Positions 5,220-5,472 of a stretch of DNA of 5,472 bases are shown here, piece by piece. The notes under the pieces were generated by a model, which was not told the origin of the DNA, searched no databases, and saw only the letters and a program-made list of their open reading frames with translations. Location of the stretch: positions 1-5,472 of the forward strand of contig JAEWMK010000461.1 of NCBI GenBank assembly GCA_023457235.1, given 5' to 3'. Each line of letters begins with the position of its first letter. Position 1 is the stretch's first letter. Both the position numbers and the translations under genes were made by a program. Origin of the DNA: Bacillota bacterium. Lineage in GTDB: Bacteria > Bacillota > Bacilli > Bacillales > Bacillaceae_J.

Positions 5220-5472
5220 GCTTTACTCCTCCTTTCGTTCCTACTCCTGCAGCATCAGGTCCTTTTCTTGAATACTTCACCAGCAAATAAACATCGGCAA
5301 TAATCAATAGAGTATAGAAGACAACGAGGCCGGTTAATGAAAACGCAATTTGTGAAAATGCTATTGGTGAAACACCATCAGTAGTTTTCATCAATCCGTA
5401 TACAACCCAAGGCTGACGTCCAACTTCCGCAACAACCCATCCTAAGTTAATCGCAACATACGGTAATAGCTG
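5209..5472 (-). CDS. cydA: Cytochrome bd quinol oxidase subunit I (CydA), C-terminal part
   Basis: CydA carries the hemes and the quinol site of cytochrome bd. Only the last 87 codons are present; the frame is open to the right edge, so heme ligands and Q-loop cannot be checked. The visible part holds LGWVVAEVGRQPWVVYG (residues 10-26 here), the strongly conserved late CydA motif. By alignment with E. coli from memory, its Glu and Arg correspond to Glu445 and Arg448, which are needed at the diheme site. A final membrane helix follows (about 42-64) and then a short Gly/Lys-rich cytoplasmic tail. The stop codon at 5209-5211 overlaps the start of cydB by 11 bases, indicating translational coupling. 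TTG at 5394 is an internal codon, not a start, because the conserved motif is upstream of it. Confidence 0.95.
   Translation of the reverse strand, partial: QLLPYVAINLGWVVAEVGRQPWVVYGLMKTTDGVSPIAFSQIAFSLTGLVVFYTLLIIADVYLLVKYSRKGPDAAGVGTKGGVKHVS
5228..5233 (-). promoter_or_regulatory. cydB ribosome binding site inside cydA
   Basis: AGGAGG within AAAGGAGGAGT on the minus strand lies 8 bases before the cydB ATG, a near-perfect Shine-Dalgarno sequence. It is embedded in the last cydA codons and encodes Lys-Gly-Gly there. It supports the chosen cydB start. Confidence 0.85.

Noticed and set aside
5392..5394. TTG as the start of a separate small protein before cydB
   Set aside because: The same frame continues to the right edge and contains the conserved CydA EVGRQPW motif; it is the end of cydA.

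Overview
The window looks like chromosomal DNA from a spore-forming member of the Bacillaceae. The DNA is AT-rich, ribosome binding sites are strong and Gram-positive in type, and the genes belong to families typical of Bacillus relatives. These are a FloT-type flotillin, a Bacillus-type squalene/phytoene synthase homologue, a small FbpA-family protein, a KinB-like membrane histidine kinase and a cydAB quinol oxidase. A perfect CcpA cre site and a sigma-H-type promoter overlapping a Spo0A-box core also fit this group. The species cannot be named from the sequence alone.

Layout, left to right. Bases 1-1389 (+) hold the 3' part of a flotillin gene that runs off the left edge. A hairpin at 1403-1432 separates it from a convergent squalene/phytoene synthase-family gene (1458-2267, -). 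The AT-rich stretch 2268-2849 contains a candidate promoter for that gene. It also contains a small gene of 57 codons (2449-2622, -) with its own strong terminator, a near-ideal sigma-A promoter and a cre site at the expected transcription start. To the right of that lies a rightward sigma-H-like promoter. The kinase follows (2850-4142, +) and ends at an 11-bp hairpin (4151-4183) shared with the convergent cydB (4194-5219, -). The 3' end of cydA (5209-5472, -) overlaps cydB and runs off the right edge.

How the genes may work together. In B. subtilis, flotillin organises membrane microdomains whose formation depends on a squalene-synthase-like enzyme (YisP), and these microdomains host a sporulation/biofilm kinase. 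Here a flotillin, a squalene-synthase homologue and a sporulation-type kinase lie within about 4 kb, although each is in its own transcription unit. The regulatory sites point to starvation and carbon-source control: cre for the small protein, sigma-H and possibly Spo0A for the kinase. CydAB is the low-oxygen, high-affinity terminal oxidase and is a separate operon. No mobile element, CRISPR array, tRNA or rRNA was seen. The most interesting material is the regulatory DNA between 2640 and 2850 and the unannotated small gene beside it.
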